64,000 bases of DNA from Planctomycetota bacterium. GTDB taxonomy: Bacteria; Planctomycetota; Phycisphaerae; UBA1845. Shown one piece after another: positions 52,121 to 60,690 of the stretch (positions are counted from its first letter, which is position 1; each line of letters opens with the position of its first letter). The translations under genes and the position numbers were made by a program. Below the pieces are notes generated by a model, which saw only the letters and a list, made by a program, of their open reading frames with translations, did no database searches and was not told where the DNA came from. Location of the stretch: contig JAKQDH010000075.1 of NCBI GenBank assembly GCA_029558835.1, positions 42,433-106,432 of the forward strand, read 5' to 3'.

Positions 52121-53907
52121 TGCAGCATGTCCCAGGTGAGGAGGGTGTCGGGCGGAATATCACGGACGGCCGAGCGACCGACGACGTACGGCATCCGGTC
52201 CGGTGGAATACCCGTGCCGGGGCGCTTGAGCGTGAGCATTTCGGCGCTGATGGTCGTGCCGGCGGCGATGCGGGCGTGGGAAACGATGCTGCGGCGGGCG
52301 CTCGCACGCACGTCGGCTTCCAGGGCCGTCATGCCGAGGGCGCCCGTCCCCACGGCGGTCTGTGCGTCGCGCGCGCGGCGGACGTACTCGGCAAGCTCAG
52401 TGGGTTTCAGTGACAAAGCATGGTCCGGACCGCTGGCGCCGCGGTCGAGCGTGAAGTGCTTCTCCAGGATGCACGCTCCGGCCGCCACCGCCCAGCCGCC
52501 CGTGTGCACCGACGTGGTGTGGTCGCTGAAGCCGCACGGCGCCCGAAACCGGCGGGTCAGTTCGGCGATCGCGCCGAGGTTGGCCGACTCCAGCGGCGTC
52601 GGATAGCAGCTTACGCAGTGCAGCAGGATAAGCCGATCGCCGAGGCCGGTGGCCAGCAGACGACCCACGTGCCGTTCGATCTCCTCGGCCGTCGCGGCCC
52701 CGGTGGAGAGAATGATCGGCAGCGAAGTTCTGCCGGCGGCGTCCAGCAGCGGATGGTTGTCGAGGTCCGTGGAGGCGATCTTCAGGGCGGCCACCCCCAG
52801 CGCCCCAGCCTGTTCGACGGCCGCCGGTGAGAACGGCGTCACGATCAGCGGCAGACTACGCTCGGTGCAGCGGGCCCGGATGGCCGTCAACGTCTGCCCA
52901 TCCAGTTCGAGCGGCGTGAGCAGGTCCCGTTGACGCGCCGTGCCACAGGTCTGGCACTGATACGCGGCGGTGCCGGCGGCGGCCGTGACCAAGTCCGTAG
53001 TACGGAAGAGCTGGAACTTGACGGCGTCCGCGCCGGCCTCGACGGCCGCGTCGATGAGCGCGAGGGCCTTCTCCCGCGACCCGTCGTGATTGACCCCCGC
53101 CTCGGCCACGATGAACACGGGCAGGCCGGGGCCGACGTCGCGTTGGCTGATGCGCACGGTGCCCACGGGCGGCGGAGCCGGGCGGTACGCCGCCGCCGCG
53201 TCCCCCGCACGAAACCGCAGGATCGCCTCCGCCAGCGCCAGGTCGAGGGGCCCGTCGATGTCCACCGCGTCTTCGCAAGCCTGGATGAGCGCTCGGCGGT
53301 CGGCGCCGAGGAACGCCTGGTGATCGTCCGGTCGTTCGAGGGCTGCGAACAGCGCGCGGCGGGTGACGGCGCAGACCGCGCCGTCGTGGTAGTACAGCGG
53401 TTCGAGGTCTTGGCGGCGGTAGATGCTGTTGGGGCGGAATTGCCGCAGGCGGTCGCCATCCAGACGGTGCACCCAGTCCGGGTGCTGCTTGGTGACGGGG
53501 GCAACGCTGCGGACAGAATCAGCGCCGGTGCGATGCAGGTGCTCCAAGGCGCGATCAATGAGGTCCGGCGCGCGGACCGGGATGTTGCCGTAGAGTAGAA
53601 CCACCACGTCGACGCGCGTGCCGCGGGCATGTTCCCAGCATTCGACCGCGTGCCGGGCGGCCGCGTCGACCGTCGCGGTGTCGGTGGCCAGCTCCGGCGG
53701 GCGCTCGATGACCTCGATACCGACCTGCCGGGCCAGCGCCTGCGCCGGCCGCGAGTCGGTCGTGAACACGACGTCGGTCAGCAGGCGGCTTTCCCGGGCG
53801 TGATCGAACGTGTAGGCAATCACGGGCCGGCCGAGCAGAGCGCGCATGCACTTGTCGGGCAGGCCTTTGCTGCCGGCGCGGGCGATGATGATCCCCAGGG
53901 CGATCAT
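52117..53907 (-). CDS. neuAB: Fused CMP-nonulosonate cytidylyltransferase (NeuA) and nonulosonate synthase (NeuB)
   Basis: A 596-residue fusion. Residues 1-230 are a CMP-sialic-acid-synthetase-type nucleotidyltransferase: ALGIIIARAGSKGLPDKCMRALLGRPVIAY, VVFTTDSRPAQALA, VVLLYGNIPVRAPDLIDRALE. Residues about 250-510 are NeuB: VFIVAEAGVNHDGSREKALALIDAAVEAGADAVKFQLFRT, IASTDLDNHPLLD, ILSTGAATAEEI and ILLHCVSCYPTPLESANL. The C-terminal ~70 residues (ASARRSIVSHARIAAGTTIS...) form an antifreeze-like SAF domain. A CxxC pair (QCQTCG) occurs near residue 317, which is not usual for NeuB. These steps make and activate a nonulosonic acid for surface glycans. Separate genes are normal, so this is an uncommon fusion. 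Confidence 0.88.
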   Translation of the reverse strand: MIALGIIIARAGSKGLPDKCMRALLGRPVIAYTFDHARESRLLTDVVFTTDSRPAQALARQVGIEVIERPPELATDTATVDAAARHAVECWEHARGTRVDVVVLLYGNIPVRAPDLIDRALEHLHRTGADSVRSVAPVTKQHPDWVHRLDGDRLRQFRPNSIYRRQDLEPLYYHDGAVCAVTRRALFAALERPDDHQAFLGADRRALIQACEDAVDIDGPLDLALAEAILRFRAGDAAAAYRPAPPPVGTVRISQRDVGPGLPVFIVAEAGVNHDGSREKALALIDAAVEAGADAVKFQLFRTTDLVTAAAGTAAYQCQTCGTARQRDLLTPLELDGQTLTAIRARCTERSLPLIVTPFSPAAVEQAGALGVAALKIASTDLDNHPLLDAAGRTSLPIILSTGAATAEEIERHVGRLLATGLGDRLILLHCVSCYPTPLESANLGAIAELTRRFRAPCGFSDHTTSVHTGGWAVAAGACILEKHFTLDRGASGPDHALSLKPTELAEYVRRARDAQTAVGTGALGMTALEADVRASARRSIVSHARIAAGTTISAEMLTLKRPGTGIPPDRMPYVVGRSAVRDIPPDTLLTWDMLQ

Positions 53908-54314
53908 GGCTGCTTACGTTATCGGTCATGCGGGAGCGGTGGCTTCAAGGCGGACGGGCGTGGCGGCGGTTGACGGCTGTGGCGTCCGCGCGCTGCGGGG
54001 AATACGGCGGGAGGGCGAACGGCGGAGCGGGGGCGGAGCAGGTGTGAGCCCTGTGCGCCGGTGCCGGGCCCGGGTACGATCTGCGGCCGGCAGGGAACGG
54101 CGGGGCGCCGGCCCCGGCCTGAACAGGACTGAGCGGCAGGGAAATCGAGGGTGGCATGCCCAAGCCGAAGGCGCCGGCATGCCGTTGCAGCACGCTATTG
54201 CAGATGGGACCGTCGGACACGTGACCAGGCATGGCGGCGCTGCGCTTGGCCAGGGCACCCCACACCGTCCGTAGGTTTCCCTGTTAGGTGGGCCCACGTG
54301 GCAGGATCGCGTGC
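53908..54314. other. Divergent intergenic region with element A
   Basis: About 400 bases between neuAB and the flippase-like gene. Element A copy 4 is at 54149-54260. No promoter is confidently assigned. Confidence 0.5.
54149..54260. repeat. Dispersed inverted-repeat element A, copy 4
   Basis: The left arm GGGTGGCATGCCCAAGCCGA...GGCGCCGGCATGC and a right arm (reverse complement of GGCCAAGCGCAGCGCCGCCATGCC) bracket a variable core. The outermost right-hand bases are slightly degenerate (GGGCACCC). Confidence 0.75.
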
Positions 54315-55568
54315 ATGACGCCGAAGGCCAACAGACGCTTGTGGAACGTCGTGCGCATCGGGCTCTGCGTCGCGGCGCTGGCGTTTGTCATTCAGGGGGT
54401 GACTCTGGAGGACCGGGTGACGCTGCAGTCCGGGGAGGTGCTCAGCGGCGCCGTGCGGGAGCGGACGGACGCCGGGGTGTACGAGGTCACGGTCGCTGAC
54501 GGCAGTGTCCGCGCGGTGCGGGAGGAGGACGTTGCCGTTGACGAGCAGGGGCTGCCGCGGATTGCGTTTGGGTTCAAGAGCGCCTGGCGCCAGAGCCACC
54601 GGGGCCTGCTGGTTCTGTGCGTGGTGATCTTCCTGCCGGTGGTGTTCCTCCTGGGCTTCCGCCTGCGCTTGCTGCTGGCGGCCCAGAACATCCCGCTGGG
54701 TCTGTTCGCGGCGATCAAGCTGTCGTTCGCGGGCAACTTCCTCAACTTTGCTGCCCCGCTGGGCTCCAATGCCGGCGACGTGTTCAAGGCGTACTTCGTG
54801 TCGCTGCACACGGCCCGGCGGACGGAGGCGGCCACCACGGTCTTCCTGGACCGCGCCATCGGACTGGGTACGCTGCTGCTGGTTGTCGCGGCCCTGACGA
54901 CGTTCGCGCCGCGGGGCAGCAGCCTGGCCGTGCTGAAGCCGTATCTCCTGACGCTCATTACGCTGGGCGGAGCGGCAATCGTGGCCTACCTTTCTCCGGG
55001 CGTGCGCCGCTGGGCGGTCCCGCGCAAGCTGCTGGCGCGCCTGCCGGGCTACGAGCACTTGCGTCGCATCGACTCCACCGCGCGCGAACTGGCGAAGCGC
55101 CCGGGCATCGTGTTGGGGGCCGTCGGGTACACGCTCATGCTGCAGGTGATCGCGATGGGCGCCTACATCGTGGTGGCCAAGGCACTGGGGCTGCGCGTGG
55201 AACTGCGCCACGTGCCGGAGTACTACGCCTACTTCGCCACCGGGGCGGTTGTGCAGGCGTTACCGGGACCGCCGCAAGGGCTGGGCACGGTCGAGCTGGC
55301 GTATCGCGTACTCTTCGGTCCGTTCGGTAGCGCGTCGCAGATCGTGTGTATGGCCTTGGGGATCCGTCTGATGACGCTGCTGTGCGCGTTGCCCGGCGCA
55401 TTCGTGGTGCTCACCGGCGGGTACCGACCGCGGCCGGCGCCGGCGACCGAGATGTCCCCGCCGCCGGAGCCTTCGGGCACGCCCATGCCCGAACTCGCGT
55501 GTGAAGCGTCGATGCCCCCGTCCCCCGGCCCAGCCGTTTCGCCGGCGCCCGCGCGCGAGCTGCGCTGA
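54315..55568 (+). CDS. YbhN/UPF0104-type polytopic membrane protein (flippase-like)
   Basis: A 417-residue membrane protein with seven or more helices of the lysylphosphatidylglycerol-synthase-flippase / UPF0104 family. ATG 54315 follows AGGA by eight bases. The first helix is followed by a small beta-rich soluble domain (about 32-85; EDRVTLQSGEVLSGAVRERTD...VYEVTVADGSVRAV), unusual for the family. Signature stretches: AIKLSFAGNFLNFAAPLGSNAGDVFKAYF, FLDRAIGLGTLLLV, and ALPGPPQGLGTVELAYRVLF near the C-terminus. The tail is Pro/Glu-rich. It probably helps translocate lipids or glycolipids; this is inferred from the family. The neuAB gene diverges from it on the left. Confidence 0.8.
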   Translation: MTPKANRRLWNVVRIGLCVAALAFVIQGVTLEDRVTLQSGEVLSGAVRERTDAGVYEVTVADGSVRAVREEDVAVDEQGLPRIAFGFKSAWRQSHRGLLVLCVVIFLPVVFLLGFRLRLLLAAQNIPLGLFAAIKLSFAGNFLNFAAPLGSNAGDVFKAYFVSLHTARRTEAATTVFLDRAIGLGTLLLVVAALTTFAPRGSSLAVLKPYLLTLITLGGAAIVAYLSPGVRRWAVPRKLLARLPGYEHLRRIDSTARELAKRPGIVLGAVGYTLMLQVIAMGAYIVVAKALGLRVELRHVPEYYAYFATGAVVQALPGPPQGLGTVELAYRVLFGPFGSASQIVCMALGIRLMTLLCALPGAFVVLTGGYRPRPAPATEMSPPPEPSGTPMPELACEASMPPSPGPAVSPAPARELR

Positions 55569-55865
55569 GGCTGCCGCTTGAACAACCGCCTCTACGCCGC
55601 GTCTTTGCCGCATACGCGTTCACGCCCGGTAACGTTGACCCGGTCTCGTCGGTGACGCCCCGCGCGGATGCCGGATTCGCCCAAAGTGTCCCGTGCCGTC
55701 TGACGTCCAGGTCGCGCGCCCCACGCGTTGTGCCGTCACGTGCCGCGCATTATCGGGAGCGGGGTGCGGGGTTAAGTCCCGCGGCCGCACGTCCGAAATG
55801 CCCTGCGGGTGCGCGCGGGCACGGGAGCCTGCGCCGGCCGCCTGACGTGGAGGAACCGGCGGAGC

Positions 55866-56624
55866 TTGAGTCCAGCCACGGCCATTGAGGGTACGGATGC
55901 CTTGATCCGCCTGGCGTGCGCGCGGGACGCCGCGGTCGAGCTGCGCTACGAACGCGCCGATGGCACCTGCGTCCGCGGGCGTACGCGCCTGCTGGAGGAG
56001 ACGCCCGAGTGGATCCTGGCCGATGCGCCCAGCTATGAACGCCAGGACGTGCGCATCCCCGCCCATCGTCCGGTATCGGTATTCCTGATGCTTAACGGGA
56101 AGCGGTATGAGTTCGCGACGATCATAGAGGATGACGCCGTCAAGATCAGGCTCAACGCGGAGCAGCAGGTCCGGGGGCTGCAACTGCGTCGCCCGGCGAT
56201 GATCCTGGAATCGCAACGCCGGGCCCACTTTCGGGTGTCGCTGGCCGCCTCGGACCCCATCGGGGTGACGGTGGCTGCCTGTCACCCGCGCTTCCGTGAC
56301 GCCTGCGCCATCGATGTGCAGCCGGCCCACGGGCGGCTGTTGAATATCTCCGCGGGTGGGGTGGCCCTGTTGCTTTCCACGCGGGAACTCCGTCGCGTGA
56401 GGGTAAACGACTGCTTCTACCTGGGCTTCGGACTGCCGGAGGTGGAGGGTGAGTTCAACATGCTCGCCACGGTGCGGCATGCCGTCAGTGTGCCGAGCAG
56501 CGAGTCAGTGCGCGTGGGCACGGCCTTCCTGCCGTGGAGCGGCATCGACTTGCGGGCGGATTTGCGCCGGATCGTCGGGTTCATCGCGGACTGTGAGCGA
56601 CGCTCGTTACGCCGCCGGAAATGA
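55866..56624 (+). CDS. PilZ-domain protein 1
   Basis: A 252-residue YcgR-type protein. The start is uncertain: TTG 55866 is chosen because GGAGG lies twelve bases upstream; the frame is open further upstream. The N-terminal ~110 residues form a beta-rich YcgR-N-like domain (VELRYERADGTCVRGRTRLLEE). The C-terminal PilZ domain has RRAHFRV (RxxxR, about residue 118) and NISAGGVALL (about 159). These are the standard c-di-GMP contact motifs, so it is a likely c-di-GMP receptor. It is followed by two further PilZ genes in the same orientation with about 40- and 130-base gaps. Confidence 0.78.
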   Translation: MSPATAIEGTDALIRLACARDAAVELRYERADGTCVRGRTRLLEETPEWILADAPSYERQDVRIPAHRPVSVFLMLNGKRYEFATIIEDDAVKIRLNAEQQVRGLQLRRPAMILESQRRAHFRVSLAASDPIGVTVAACHPRFRDACAIDVQPAHGRLLNISAGGVALLLSTRELRRVRVNDCFYLGFGLPEVEGEFNMLATVRHAVSVPSSESVRVGTAFLPWSGIDLRADLRRIVGFIADCERRSLRRRK

Positions 56625-56666
56625 GCCGGCGGTTGCGTCCGGCCGGCTGCGATAAGGTGAGTAGCC

Positions 56667-57377
56667 ATGATTTCTACCCCGTTAACGCCCGTGGCTTGGC
56701 TCGGTGAGCTGGAGAGCGAAACCGCAGCCGCCGTGCTCGCCCGCGCCCTCGAGACGCGGGTCATCCTCCGGCTGCGTCCGGACGAGGGCGAACGCCAGCG
56801 CGAGGTGCCCGCTCGTCTGGTCGGCGGTAACGACGACACGCTCACCGTCGAGTTGCCGCCGGGTAACCTGGTATTCGCAGGCGTGCCCGAGTCGGCCAGC
56901 ATCGAGGCACGTTTCTCCGTCGACTCCCGTTACTACATGTTCACGACGCGGCGTCATGAACTTACCGCGACTCCGACCGCCGGCCTATTGCTGCTCGAAC
57001 GCCCGCGCACGCTGGCGCTGGTGGAACGCCGCCGCAGTCCGCGGCGACGCTGGCGCCCCGGCGCCCAGGTCACGCTGCTCGCCGCCGAGGGTGAACCCCG
57101 GCACCTGGACACGGCCGAGATGCTCAACCTCAGCCTGCACGGGCTGTCGTGCCGGCTGCCGGGTATCGATGCAGAGTGGGCCACCGTCGGTCAGCGCCTG
57201 AGGGTACGCTTCTGTCCGGGCAAGGGCGGCCCCCTGCTGGAACTGCCCGTGCGGCTGTGCAACGTGACGCCCGACATGTCCTTGACCCGCACCCTTATCG
57301 GGGTCGAGTTCGTGGAAGGCGCGGCCTGGGAGGCGGCGCAGCCCGCCTTGACTGCGGCCTTGGCCGGACAGCCCTGA
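56667..57377 (+). CDS. PilZ-domain protein 2
   Basis: A 236-residue protein with the same layout as its neighbours: an N-terminal beta-rich domain (VILRLRPDEGERQREVPARLVGGND...) then PilZ with RRRSPRRRW (about 120) and NLSLHGLSCRL (about 153), meeting RxxxR and NxSxxG. ATG 56667 follows AGGTGA. Probably a c-di-GMP-responsive regulator; no target is visible. The N-terminal domain contains a KTITIG-like segment only in paralog 3. Confidence 0.78.
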   Translation: MISTPLTPVAWLGELESETAAAVLARALETRVILRLRPDEGERQREVPARLVGGNDDTLTVELPPGNLVFAGVPESASIEARFSVDSRYYMFTTRRHELTATPTAGLLLLERPRTLALVERRRSPRRRWRPGAQVTLLAAEGEPRHLDTAEMLNLSLHGLSCRLPGIDAEWATVGQRLRVRFCPGKGGPLLELPVRLCNVTPDMSLTRTLIGVEFVEGAAWEAAQPALTAALAGQP

Positions 57378-57396
57378 CGGTCTGTTGCAGCAGTAG

Positions 57397-57418
57397 CGTC
57401 GGCCCCCCGCGGCCGACG
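57397..57418. repeat. GC hairpin element B
   Basis: CGTCGGCC / GGCCGACG with a 6-base loop, preceded by GTAG, between PilZ genes 2 and 3. Confidence 0.7.
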
Positions 57419-57506
57419 CCGGAGGTAATGGACGCTTCGGCTTTCGAGGTTTCCGCCGCCGCCGGATTCTGCCACCGGCTGGCAACGTAGGAAGAGGGTG
57501 AGCACC

Positions 57507-58274
57507 ATGTCCGAATCGCACGTGCTGAAGGGACCCCAACGTGACCGCATGCTTGCCGCCGCGGTCGAACGGTTCACGCCGATTACGCTAACTCATCGGA
57601 GCGACGTGGGCTGGGTGAGTTACACGTCCCAGTTTCTCGGCGTCCGAGCTCCGGGCAAGACCATCAACATCGGCGCTCCTGTCCCCCGTCGCACCTACCT
57701 CGGCGTCGGCCTGCCGCTGGGAGAGACGTTGGGTGTGGCCTTCCGCGCCGGACACAAAAAGTGTCTTTTCTGCGGTCGACTCGGGGGACCCAGCCCCAGC
57801 CAGGCCGACGCCGCGTTCACGCTCTCCTGGCCGGACGCTCTTCAACAGGTGCGACGCCGCTCCTATGAGCGCGCCGCGCCGCCCCCGGGGCTGGTGATCC
57901 CCGTGCGCTTCTGGGTGGTCACGCACTCCCTCGGCAAGCCTCCTGCGGAGCAGGGGGTGCGCTACGGGGAGTTGGAAGACCTCTCCGCCGGCGGCATGCG
58001 CGTCCTCATCGCCGACTTGGCGGGCATCGACGATAAGTCAACCTACCGCTGTGTCTTCGCTCCCAAGCCGCACGCCGCTCCCATCGTGGCGGAGGCTGTA
58101 GTACGCCACCGCGAGGCGGCCGCCGGCGGACGCACCTCGCTGGGGCTCGCCTTCGTGGGCCTGGAAGCGACCGAGGAAGGTCGGGCCGCGCTGGCCGACT
58201 TGGTTCGCGTGGTCGCCCAGTTCCAACGGCTCGAGGGCACCTCCCGTCCGCACACGGCGCGAGCAAAGGCCTGA
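57507..58274 (+). CDS. PilZ-domain protein 3
   Basis: A 255-residue third member of the cluster. ATG 57507 follows AGGGTGA by five bases (GTG 57498 would add three residues). The N-terminal domain ends in a CLFCG pair (GHKKCLFCGRL), possibly metal-binding. PilZ motifs are RRRSYERAAPP (about 116) and DLSAGGMRVLIADL (about 158). All three genes place the two motifs at nearly the same residue numbers, so they are tandem paralogs sharing an architecture, though their sequences are well diverged. Confidence 0.8.
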   Translation: MSESHVLKGPQRDRMLAAAVERFTPITLTHRSDVGWVSYTSQFLGVRAPGKTINIGAPVPRRTYLGVGLPLGETLGVAFRAGHKKCLFCGRLGGPSPSQADAAFTLSWPDALQQVRRRSYERAAPPPGLVIPVRFWVVTHSLGKPPAEQGVRYGELEDLSAGGMRVLIADLAGIDDKSTYRCVFAPKPHAAPIVAEAVVRHREAAAGGRTSLGLAFVGLEATEEGRAALADLVRVVAQFQRLEGTSRPHTARAKA

Positions 58275-58283
58275 GCAGCGCCG

Positions 58284-58340
58284 CCGTCGAGCCGCGGACT
58301 CGCTCACCTTGACGCCGAGTCTCAAGGGCAGCCCGCGCGC
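58284..58340. repeat. Dispersed repeat F, copy 2
   Basis: Matches 28301-28355 along about 55 bases with roughly 80% identity by eye. It includes CTTGA-CGCCGAGTC-TCAAG and lies between convergent genes, so it may serve as a shared terminator. Confidence 0.65.
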
Positions 58341-58391
58341 TCCTGCGATACCCCGATTGACGCACGATTGCGGGCCTGGTAACTCCTGACG

Positions 58392-58997
58392 CTACCCCCC
58401 GCGCTGGGAACGCCCTCTGTCGATCCGGGCCGGACGCTCCAGTCGGTCCAACACCGCGCTCCACAGCCGCACCCACCGCTCAGCGCCCACCCGTTCCCGG
58501 CTCGCCGCTTCGCGGACGGCCGCCAGCACCTGTTCCTCGGTTGTGCGCAGGTGGAGCGCTAAGTCGTCGCCCGCACGCTCGTCGCCCTCGACGGCCTGGC
58601 GAAGATGTCGCACCGTGACACGCTGGATCCGCCGGAGACGCTCGCGCAGCAACGGTCCATCGTCCCACGCGATGAGGTTCGCCTCGGCCAGATCGAGCGC
58701 GCGAACGGCCTCGCACCATTCGGCACGGGTACGCTGTGCCTCCGCGCACCGCAGGGACGAGAAGCGCGAGTCGCGCGGCTCGGCCGCCAGCGTCCGAAAG
58801 GCCGTCACGAATGAACCGGCCGCCCGGCTGACTCGGTAGTGCGCGGCGAGCCACCTCGCGTAGCCGTCCAGCAGCCGCTCGCGCCGAGCGCCCCGTCGCA
58901 GGTGCGCGCCGGTGAGTAGCAGGATGGTCGTGGCGCCCAGCAGGCCGCCCAGCAGGCCGGCCGTCAGTGCCAGTCCAGCTACCTCCGCGCCCGACAT
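58392..58997 (-). CDS. Single-pass membrane protein with helical cytoplasmic domain
   Basis: A 201-residue protein. ATG 58997 follows GGAGAGG by five bases; the frame is open further upstream without protein-like sequence. It starts with one membrane helix (VAGLALTAGLLGGLLGATTILLLTGAHL) followed by a basic patch (RRGARRERLL) and a predominantly helical, Arg/Glu-rich domain (YARWLAAHYRVSRAAGSF..., REAASRERVGAERW). No family was recognised. It converges on PilZ gene 3, and their 3' ends are separated by repeat F. Confidence 0.7.
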   Translation of the reverse strand: MSGAEVAGLALTAGLLGGLLGATTILLLTGAHLRRGARRERLLDGYARWLAAHYRVSRAAGSFVTAFRTLAAEPRDSRFSSLRCAEAQRTRAEWCEAVRALDLAEANLIAWDDGPLLRERLRRIQRVTVRHLRQAVEGDERAGDDLALHLRTTEEQVLAAVREAASRERVGAERWVRLWSAVLDRLERPARIDRGRSQRGG

Positions 58998-59765
58998 ATC
59001 CGCCTCTCCCGCTCCGCTGCCAATCGCGCCATTCAAGCCACCGGCGCCCTTCAGTATACGCGGATTGACCGGGCTTACCGATGGAATCTCCACACGGGTC
59101 CGAAACGGCTCGCCCCTCCGCTGACCCCCGGGGCTGGCGCCCACGGTCTGCCCCTCGTGGGGCGGACGCGAACGCCGCGTCCCGCCCAGGGACGGTCACC
59201 TCGGGCCTGCGCGACTCACCCGTATGGCGGTGGACAGTTGCCCGGTGCACCCGGGTCGATAAGTCCGTCGATTGCTCCGCAGCCACGGCCTTTGCATTCC
59301 TCCGCGGCTGGGTGCGGGCGTATGGAGTCGTACTGATCCGTTGCATGCAGCGACAGGCGGTGTAAACGTCTCATATTCGCTATTTTATCTTCATAGCCAC
59401 ATCCCCACTTGACGTCTGCCCATCTTAACACGTAGGATGGTCAGCGTTGCCGCTTGCTCGGACGCGGATTGATGTCGGCGGAGCAGTGACGAGGTGGCTT
59501 CGGAGTCACGCACAAGCCTCCGCGTGCTGCCGACCTGACCGACACACCCGGCTTCCGGCAGGCGGGCGGAGGAATCCGCCGGTCATCTTCGGTTGTGACT
59601 GCATTACAGGGGCTTGCGGCACGAGTTGCCCGTGGTGACGCGAGCTGCGGGGTTCGGCGTTTGCGGGCGGGCCCACGGAGTTGTACGTAGTCGAGCAGTG
59701 GGGAGAGCGAGCGGAGTTTGGTCTGACACAAGTCTTAACGGTGTCGCATGGAGGAGGGGTTTGGA
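58998..59765. other. Intergenic region before the cohesin-like PEP-CTERM gene
   Basis: 770 bases without a gene. It includes an AT-richer patch (about 59365-59435) and a good promoter (59409-59438), giving a leader of about 320 bases. Confidence 0.55.
59409..59438 (+). promoter_or_regulatory. Sigma-70-like promoter, cohesin-like PEP-CTERM gene
   Basis: TTGACG (59409-59414), 18-base spacer, TAGGAT (59433-59438), in an AT-rich patch. Confidence 0.6.
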
Positions 59766-60308
59766 ATGATGAACACATGCAAACTGGTCTGTATGGTACT
59801 GGCGCTCGGCGCAATGGCTGTTAGCGCCTCGGCGGAGATTGCGGTCAGTGTGTACCCTGACAGCACGGTGATCGACCTGAACAACCCGATGCCGCCCTAC
59901 TACGTGGACATCGTGGCGGACATCTCCGCCGCCGATGCCATCGTAGGCTGGGGGCTGGACCTGAACCTGGCCACCCCGGGCGTGGCCAACTGGTCGTTGG
60001 TTGCGGTGGGGTCCGCCTGGTCGGGTGTGGCCTCCCCGGACGGCGACGGCTTGGCGGGTCTGGCGTTCCCGAGCGCGGTGTCTGGTGACGACGTGCTTCT
60101 GGCGCGGGTTGAGGTTTTCCCCCTCGGCCTGGGTGTGACCGGCATTGCGCCCGGCGTCACGCTGAATGATCTGACGGAGGGCTTCGTGAAGCTCGGCGGA
60201 GCGTCTGTGCCGGCCAGCTTCACTGGCGGTTCGGTGGAAGTGGTTCCGGAGCCGGCGACGCTGACGTTGCTGGCCTTGGCGGGTCTGGTGGTGCTCCGTC
60301 GCCGCTAG
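59766..60308 (+). CDS. PEP-CTERM protein with cohesin-like core
   Basis: A 180-residue exported protein. ATG 59766 follows GGAGGAGGGG (59769 is a second ATG). Signal peptide to about 23 (LVCMVLALGAMAVSASA). The core starts IAVSVYPDSTVIDLNNPMPP and continues with VDIVADISAADAIVGWGLDLNL..GVANWSLVAVG..., a layout seen in cohesin-like PEP-CTERM proteins (V..P...V..G...VDI.......I.GW.LDL). The C-terminus is VPEPATLTLLALAGLVVLRRR. It precedes a dockerin-type gene (61199) and is paralogous to the truncated gene at 63907. Cohesin assignment is inferred from pattern, not from an alignment. Confidence 0.85.
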   Translation: MMNTCKLVCMVLALGAMAVSASAEIAVSVYPDSTVIDLNNPMPPYYVDIVADISAADAIVGWGLDLNLATPGVANWSLVAVGSAWSGVASPDGDGLAGLAFPSAVSGDDVLLARVEVFPLGLGVTGIAPGVTLNDLTEGFVKLGGASVPASFTGGSVEVVPEPATLTLLALAGLVVLRRR

Positions 60309-60372
60309 GACGATGCCGGATCGTCCGGCCGGCTTTACTCCGGCCGACAAAACGCATCTGTACGAACTTCTC

Positions 60373-60401
60373 AGGGGCCGCCTCCGGTGGGGGCGGCCCC
60401 T
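60373..60401 (+). terminator. Rho-independent-like terminator after the cohesin-like gene
   Basis: A perfect 10-bp stem, AGGGGCCGCC / GGCGGCCCCT, with a 9-base loop, followed by TGGTGTTTG. Confidence 0.7.
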
Positions 60402-60460
60402 GGTGTTTGCGCCTGGCCGGGGCCTCAAAGACGACCAACGTTCGGGCTGCCGGCTCCGGG

Positions 60461-60485
60461 GCAGGGGCGGGACGCCCGTGCCACG
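60461..60485. repeat. Dispersed repeat D, copy 2
   Basis: GCAGGGGCGGGACGCCCGTG then CCACG, matching 38772-38796. Confidence 0.6.
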
Positions 60486-60661
60486 ACTCGCGGGCCGGGC
60501 GCCGGTGCCACGGCTTGGCATGGCAAGGCGGGTGGCGCTGGTCCGGGTGTTCCGATACGGCGGGCGTTACAGCACCCCTGGAACTGGGCGGCGAATCAGC
60601 ACCGGCGGGCGCGGGCTTGCCGGCCGACCGGCCGTGTGGACAAGCCGCGGAATCTACCGGC

Positions 60662-60690
60662 TTGACGCGGCGCCGGGCGGGCGTTATGAT
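60662..60690 (+). promoter_or_regulatory. Sigma-70-like promoter upstream of the 61199 gene
   Basis: TTGACG (60662-60667), 17-base spacer, TATGAT (60685-60690). The leader to the ATG is about 500 bases. Confidence 0.6.
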
